This document shows positions 6,573 through 9,890 of a stretch of 9,890 bases of DNA, one piece after another. The stretch is from contig CAUCWU010000061.1 of NCBI GenBank assembly GCA_958446555.1, positions 1-9,890 on the forward strand, in the 5' to 3' direction. This DNA comes from an uncultured Lachnospiraceae bacterium (lineage in GTDB: Bacteria; Bacillota; Clostridia; Lachnospirales; Lachnospiraceae). The notes below the pieces were generated by a model. That model did not search any database, had not been told where the DNA came from, and saw nothing but the letters and a program-made list of their open reading frames with translations. The stretch's first letter is position 1, and the number at the start of each line of letters is the position of its first letter. Made by a program: the position numbers and the translations under genes.

Positions 6573-7907
6573 ATGTCTTACGTAGATGAAGTACTGCAGA
6601 AGGTTGCAGAAAAGAATCCTGGTGAGAAGGAGTTTCAGCAGGCAGTTAAGGAAGTTCTTGATTCCCTTCGTCCGGTAATCGAGGCAAATGAGGAGCAGTA
6701 TCGCAAGGATGCGTTGCTTGAGAGAATGACAGAGCCAGAGCGTATTATTACATTCCGTGTACCGTGGGTAGATGATAACGGACAGGCACATGTAAACAGA
6801 GGATTCCGTGTACAGTTTAACAGCGCAATTGGACCGTACAAGGGTGGACTTCGTCTTCACCCATCTGTAAATCTGGGTATCATTAAGTTCCTTGGCTTTG
6901 AGCAGACCTTTAAGAATTCCTTGACAGGACTTCCGATCGGCGGTGGCAAGGGTGGTTCTGACTTCGACCCGAAGGGCAAGTCTGATCGTGAAATCATGAG
7001 ATTCTGCCAGAGCTTCATGACAGAGCTGTATCGTCACATTGGTGCAGATACTGATGTACCGGCTGGTGATATCGGTGTAGGCGGAAGAGAGATCGGTTAT
7101 CTGTACGGACAGTACAAGAGACTGACTGGCCTGTATGAGGGTGTTTTAACTGGTAAGGGATTGACCTATGGTGGTTCTCTTGCAAGAACAGAGGCTACTG
7201 GTTATGGTCTGGTATACATGGTTCGTGAGATGCTGTTAAATGCAGGTATGACTATGGAAGGAAAGACAGTTGCAGTTTCCGGTTCCGGTAATGTTGCAAT
7301 CTACACAACTGAGAAGGCTCAGCAGTACGGTATGAAGGTTGTTACCATGAGCGATTCCAACGGTTGGGTATATGATCCAAACGGCATTGATCTGGATCTG
7401 GTAAAGCAGATCAAGGAAGTTCGCCGTGGAAGAATCAAGGAGTATGCAGAGGCTAAGCCAGGTGTTGAGTACCATGAGGGCAAGGGTGTATGGAGTGTTA
7501 AGTGTGATATCGCTCTTCCATGTGCAACTCAGAACGAGCTGGATCTTGAGGATGCAAAGCAGTTAAAGGCAAACGGATGCTTCTTAGTAGCAGAGGGTGC
7601 AAACATGCCATCCACCAGAGAGGCTACTGACTTCTTCTTAGAGAGCGGTATGATGTTCATGCCAGGAAAGGCTGCAAATGCAGGTGGTGTTGCTACCTCC
7701 GCACTTGAGATGAGCCAGAACAGCGAGAGACTTTCTTGGACATTCGAGGAAGTTGACGAGAAGCTGCACAATATCATGATCAACATCTTCAAGAAGGTTG
7801 ATGCAGCAGCTAAGAAGTACGGCTACGAAGGAAACTATGTAATGGGTGCTAACATTGCAGGTTTCGAGAAGGTCGTAGAGGCTATGAACGCACAGGGTAT
7901 TGTTTAA
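6573..7907 (+). CDS. gdhA: NADP-specific glutamate dehydrogenase, hexameric
   Basis: This enzyme makes glutamate from 2-oxoglutarate, ammonium and NADPH (EC 1.4.1.4), a main entry of nitrogen into metabolism, in the cytoplasm. The 444-residue length matches the small hexameric class. Substrate and catalytic residues are in place: YKGGLR with Lys90, the GGGKGG loop with catalytic Lys126, and PAGD with Asp166. The Rossmann motif GSGNVA is at 237-242. The second beta strand ends in SDSNG at 260-264, which resembles the NADPH-using E. coli enzyme more than the NAD-specific Clostridium symbiosum one, so I favour NADP. This cofactor call is by motif only. The ATG has AGAGG (6563-6567) five bases upstream. 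The gene stands alone between a structured leader with two candidate promoters and its own terminator. Nearly all lysines are AAG, as expected of an abundant protein. Confidence 0.97.
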   Translation: MSYVDEVLQKVAEKNPGEKEFQQAVKEVLDSLRPVIEANEEQYRKDALLERMTEPERIITFRVPWVDDNGQAHVNRGFRVQFNSAIGPYKGGLRLHPSVNLGIIKFLGFEQTFKNSLTGLPIGGGKGGSDFDPKGKSDREIMRFCQSFMTELYRHIGADTDVPAGDIGVGGREIGYLYGQYKRLTGLYEGVLTGKGLTYGGSLARTEATGYGLVYMVREMLLNAGMTMEGKTVAVSGSGNVAIYTTEKAQQYGMKVVTMSDSNGWVYDPNGIDLDLVKQIKEVRRGRIKEYAEAKPGVEYHEGKGVWSVKCDIALPCATQNELDLEDAKQLKANGCFLVAEGANMPSTREATDFFLESGMMFMPGKAANAGGVATSALEMSQNSERLSWTFEEVDEKLHNIMINIFKKVDAAAKKYGYEGNYVMGANIAGFEKVVEAMNAQGIV

Positions 7908-7946
7908 TCCTATTACGATTCAAACAAGAAAAAGTGAACATAGGAA

Positions 7947-7976
7947 GGCCGGGCAGAGGTGCCCGGTCTTTTTTTT
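7947..7976 (+). terminator. Intrinsic terminator of gdhA
   Basis: GGCCGGGCA (7947-7955) pairs with TGCCCGGTC (7960-7968) in a 9-bp, GC-rich stem with one G-U pair around a GAGG tetraloop. Eight T follow (7969-7976). It begins 39 bases after the gdhA stop and separates gdhA from the capA promoter. Confidence 0.95.
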
Positions 7977-7995
7977 ATGTAGAAAAAGAAATTTC

Positions 7996-8024
7996 TTGTA
8001 AAATTAGTCTTGCTGTTTTATAAT
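7996..8024 (+). promoter_or_regulatory. Predicted sigma-A promoter of the capA-rlmD unit
   Basis: TTGTAA (7996-8001, four of six), a 17-base spacer and a perfect TATAAT (8019-8024). Transcription should start near 8031, which gives a leader of about 120 bases and places the 5' end at the base of the hairpin described next. Confidence 0.7.
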
Positions 8025-8028
8025 GTGA

Positions 8029-8102
8029 TAAGATACAGGGGAGAAGGCTCAATGCGTACCTGTTTGCAGGGTAAAGCGTTTTGAGAAATCCGTGGTATCT
8101 TA
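8029..8102 (+). promoter_or_regulatory. Long irregular hairpin in the capA mRNA leader
   Basis: TAAGATAC (8029-8036) pairs with GTATCTTA (8095-8102); if transcription starts at 8031, six of these eight pairs remain. The helix can continue with GGA (8040-8042) against TCC (8089-8091). After an internal loop come CTCAA (8048-8052) with TTGAG (8081-8085), then an apical stem of TACCTG (8057-8062) against CAGGGTA (8067-8073) with one bulged G. The whole is one interrupted hairpin of about 74 bases at the very 5' end. No U tract follows. I do not match it to a known riboswitch. Confidence 0.5.
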
Positions 8103-8130
8103 CGATAAATAGAGAGGAGTGCAGCGCCAG

Positions 8131-8148
8131 ATGGCTGCAAAAATGTAA
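8131..8148 (+). CDS. Possible 5-codon upstream ORF (MAAKM) before capA
   Basis: ATG at 8131 opens Met-Ala-Ala-Lys-Met and stops at TAA (8146-8148), two bases before the capA ATG. The only good ribosome binding site in this leader, AGAGAGGAG at 8111-8119, is 11 bases before this ATG but 31 before capA. A GTG at 8119 is in the same frame. A small stem, GCAGC (8121-8125) with GCTGC (8134-8138), lies over the mini-ORF start. Translation of capA by re-initiation after this ORF would explain the layout, but the ORF is too short to support from coding evidence. Confidence 0.3.
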   Translation: MAAKM

Positions 8149-8150
8149 GA

Positions 8151-9524
8151 ATGAGTAAGTCCCGCAAGAAAAAGAAAAGTTCCTTTAGGATTTTATATAT
8201 CGTACTTGGAATTGAGATGTTAGTTACAGTTGGTGTGATTGGCTATATGGCCTATCACTATGGAAGCATTTTATTAACTGGATTTCGAAACTCCAAGGCA
8301 AATGCAACTGCACAGGCTCCGGTAGAGGATCCTGGTTATCCAATTGATGTGAATGCACAGGCTGCAACACAGCAGGCTCAGGCAGATACAGAAGTGCCTA
8401 CAGAGGAAGTATTTCAGCCAACTAGCGCTACACTTGTTGCAGTTGGCGATAATCTGATGCACCGTTCTTGCACACTTAGTGCACAGCAGGCAGATGGAAG
8501 CTATGACTTTACCAATCATTTTGCGAATATGGCAAGCATTTTTCAGGCAGCCGATTTGGCTGTGATCAGTCAAGATACCGTATTGGGTGGAATTGAATTA
8601 GGTGCAACCTCTACAGAAACAGGAATCTTTAATACAGCAGTGGAGCTTGCAGATGGCATGGCAAATGCTGGTATCAATGTTGTACTTGCTGCCAATAACC
8701 ATATCATGGACGAGGGCAGTGCCGGTTTGAATACCATGATGAGCTATTTTAGTACGAACTATCCGAAGATTACACTTCTCGGTGTCAATAGCTCTAGAGA
8801 GGCAAAGGATGTTCCGGTCTATGTGGAAGTAAACAATATTAAGATTGCAATGATTAACTTCAGCTATGGCTCCAATCAGACAGCTGATTTGGATGCAAGT
8901 CCTTACTTATTAAATGAGTATGATGAGGACTGGCTGTCCGATATTTTAAAGCAGGCGCGTGATGAGGCTGATTTTATCATCGCATTCCCATTCTGGGGTG
9001 AGCAAAACAGCATGGACTATACAGAGGAGCAGGAGAGACAGGCGCAGTTTCTGGCAGATAATGGTGTGGATTTGATCATTGGATCTTATCCGCATGTAGT
9101 TGAGCCGGTTAAGTGGGTGACAGCAGAAAATGGCGATCGCACATTGGTGTACTATTCACTGGGCAATTTCCAGTCTATTCAGAATATACTGGAAAATATG
9201 CTTGGCGGTCAGGCAAATGTAACGATCAAAAAAGATGAGAGTGGAACTTATATTTCTGATTATTCACTTGATTTTGTTGTGACACACTATGAGCAAAGAG
9301 AGTCCAGTGAATACTATGATATTGTCACTACCTATCCGCTTTCTGATTATACAAGTGACTTAGCAGCTCGTCACGGTATGTCCGTATCAGGCAATGACGA
9401 TTTTAATTTGGCATCCCTTCAGGGACTTAGCAGCCAGATTTTGTCAAAGTGTGATATGGATGAGATCACAACACCAAATTCAACAGATGATACAGTTGAT
9501 GAATCATCAGATGGAGAGAATTAA
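8151..9524 (+). CDS. CapA-family (PGA_cap) membrane-anchored surface protein
   Basis: The 457-residue protein belongs to the CapA/PgsA family, a metallophosphatase-like fold linked in Bacillus to poly-gamma-glutamate capsule export; many family members have no proven function. A Lys/Arg-rich N-terminus is followed by one membrane helix (about residues 14-35), with the rest predicted outside the cell. A Gln/Ala/Pro-rich linker runs from about 50 to 90. Domain motifs in order are VGDNLMH (98-104), ANNH with Asp187 (181-187), FWGEQ (281-285), GSYPHVVEP (311-319) and YSLGNF (335-340). The usual N-x-E segment reads ISQDT, with Asp where Glu is common. The last 15 or so residues are acidic and Ser/Thr-rich. 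No pgsB or pgsC genes lie nearby, so capsule synthesis cannot be claimed. ATG 8151 is the only possible in-frame start but lacks a close ribosome binding site. The downstream rlmD start directly follows its stop. Confidence 0.9.
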   Translation: MSKSRKKKKSSFRILYIVLGIEMLVTVGVIGYMAYHYGSILLTGFRNSKANATAQAPVEDPGYPIDVNAQAATQQAQADTEVPTEEVFQPTSATLVAVGDNLMHRSCTLSAQQADGSYDFTNHFANMASIFQAADLAVISQDTVLGGIELGATSTETGIFNTAVELADGMANAGINVVLAANNHIMDEGSAGLNTMMSYFSTNYPKITLLGVNSSREAKDVPVYVEVNNIKIAMINFSYGSNQTADLDASPYLLNEYDEDWLSDILKQARDEADFIIAFPFWGEQNSMDYTEEQERQAQFLADNGVDLIIGSYPHVVEPVKWVTAENGDRTLVYYSLGNFQSIQNILENMLGGQANVTIKKDESGTYISDYSLDFVVTHYEQRESSEYYDIVTTYPLSDYTSDLAARHGMSVSGNDDFNLASLQGLSSQILSKCDMDEITTPNSTDDTVDESSDGEN

Positions 9525-9525
9525 A

Positions 9526-9890
9526 TTGAAGACAAAAAATGCAAAGAAATGTGCAGCGGCCGGTGTGTGCGGCGGCTGCACTTATATTAACGAAAGTTAT
9601 GGAGAACAGCTCAAGGAAAAAGAGCAGTATGTGAGAACACAGTTAAAGGGAATTTGCCCGGTAAATCCGATTATTGGAATGGAAAATCCATACCATTATC
9701 GAAATAAGGTGACGGCAAGTTTTTCCTATAAGAAGGGAGAAATCCTCTCAGGAATTTATGAGGAGGGAAGCCACAGTGTTGTGCCAGTGGATTCCTGTCT
9801 GTTAGAGGATGAGATCGCTGACCAGATTATCTGTGATATCAGGGGGCTTTTGAAGTCCTTTAAGATTACGATTTACAGCGAGCGCACACG
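9526..9890 (+). CDS. rlmD: 23S rRNA (uracil-C5)-methyltransferase, RlmD/RumA family, N-terminal part
   Basis: The gene runs off the window end; about 121 codons are visible. RlmD-type enzymes methylate a uracil in 23S rRNA using S-adenosylmethionine and carry a [4Fe-4S] cluster. Four cysteines (9, 15, 18 and 91, from the TTG) have almost the same spacing as the cluster ligands of E. coli RlmD. VCGGCTY, NPYHYRNKV and DSCLLED are family segments. The catalytic methyltransferase domain lies outside the window. The N-terminal TRAM domain of E. coli RlmD is absent, as in the shorter Clostridia forms, so the exact target uracil is uncertain. The start is ambiguous. TTG 9526 is one base after the capA stop and follows GGAGAG (9513-9518) at good spacing, so I prefer it. 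ATG 9511, and ATG 9499 further up, are in frame and overlap capA, but lack a ribosome binding site. Expression is probably coupled to capA. Confidence 0.88.
   Translation, partial: MKTKNAKKCAAAGVCGGCTYINESYGEQLKEKEQYVRTQLKGICPVNPIIGMENPYHYRNKVTASFSYKKGEILSGIYEEGSHSVVPVDSCLLEDEIADQIICDIRGLLKSFKITIYSERT

Noticed and set aside
6414..7037. 207-codon open frame on the minus strand across the start of gdhA
   Set aside because: It lies opposite a clear gdhA coding region and its own leader; the translation is Cys- and Leu-rich with no recognisable domain, as expected of an antisense shadow.
8029..8102. yybP-ykoY manganese riboswitch before capA, suggested by AGGGGAG at 8037-8043
   Set aside because: The match is limited to a few purines. 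The second conserved loop and the usual helix arrangement of that class are not present, and CapA is not a typical target.

Overview
The window reads as ordinary chromosomal DNA of a Gram-positive anaerobe of the class Clostridia, most likely a Lachnospiraceae-type gut bacterium. This rests on the era-recO-glycyl-tRNA synthetase order, the single-chain GlyRS, a hexameric NADP-type glutamate dehydrogenase, a TRAM-less RlmD, Firmicute-style ribosome binding sites and U-tailed intrinsic terminators. The organism is inferred from protein character and layout; no rRNA or tRNA gene is present to confirm it. All genes lie on the plus strand. I see no mobile element, CRISPR array, integrase, toxin-antitoxin pair or phage gene.

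Layout. Positions 2-3737 hold a tight three-gene run: the C-terminal two thirds of an M16C (presequence-protease-like) metallopeptidase, the ribosome-assembly GTPase Era, and the recombination mediator RecO, with gaps of 11 and 17 bases. A sigma-A-type promoter then drives an unrecognised lipoprotein (3898-4581), which ends at a large stem-loop without a U tract. A second promoter drives glycyl-tRNA synthetase (4743-6131), closed by a strong terminator. The 334-base gap that follows holds two tandem promoters and a leader of several stem-loops in front of glutamate dehydrogenase (6573-7907), which has its own terminator. A fourth promoter, with a perfect -10 box, starts a long irregular hairpin leader, a possible 5-codon upstream ORF, a membrane-anchored CapA-family protein (8151-9524) and, directly coupled to it, the start of a 23S rRNA uracil-C5 methyltransferase (RlmD family), cut off by the window end.

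How the genes fit together. Era (30S maturation), GlyRS (tRNA charging) and RlmD (23S modification) serve translation. RecO serves DNA repair. GdhA links ammonium assimilation to central carbon metabolism. The lipoprotein and CapA-family protein act at the cell surface. Nothing suggests one dedicated pathway. GlyRS and GdhA use AAG for almost all lysines, unlike the mixed use in recO and the peptidase gene, which suggests high expression.

No clear new system stands out. The points most worth a second look are RNA-level: the structured gdhA leader, the long hairpin and mini-ORF before capA, the stem-loops between promoter and ribosome binding site at every promoter here, the absence of a T-box before GlyRS at a locus where Bacillus carries a different GlyRS type, and the unrecognised four-cysteine lipoprotein.
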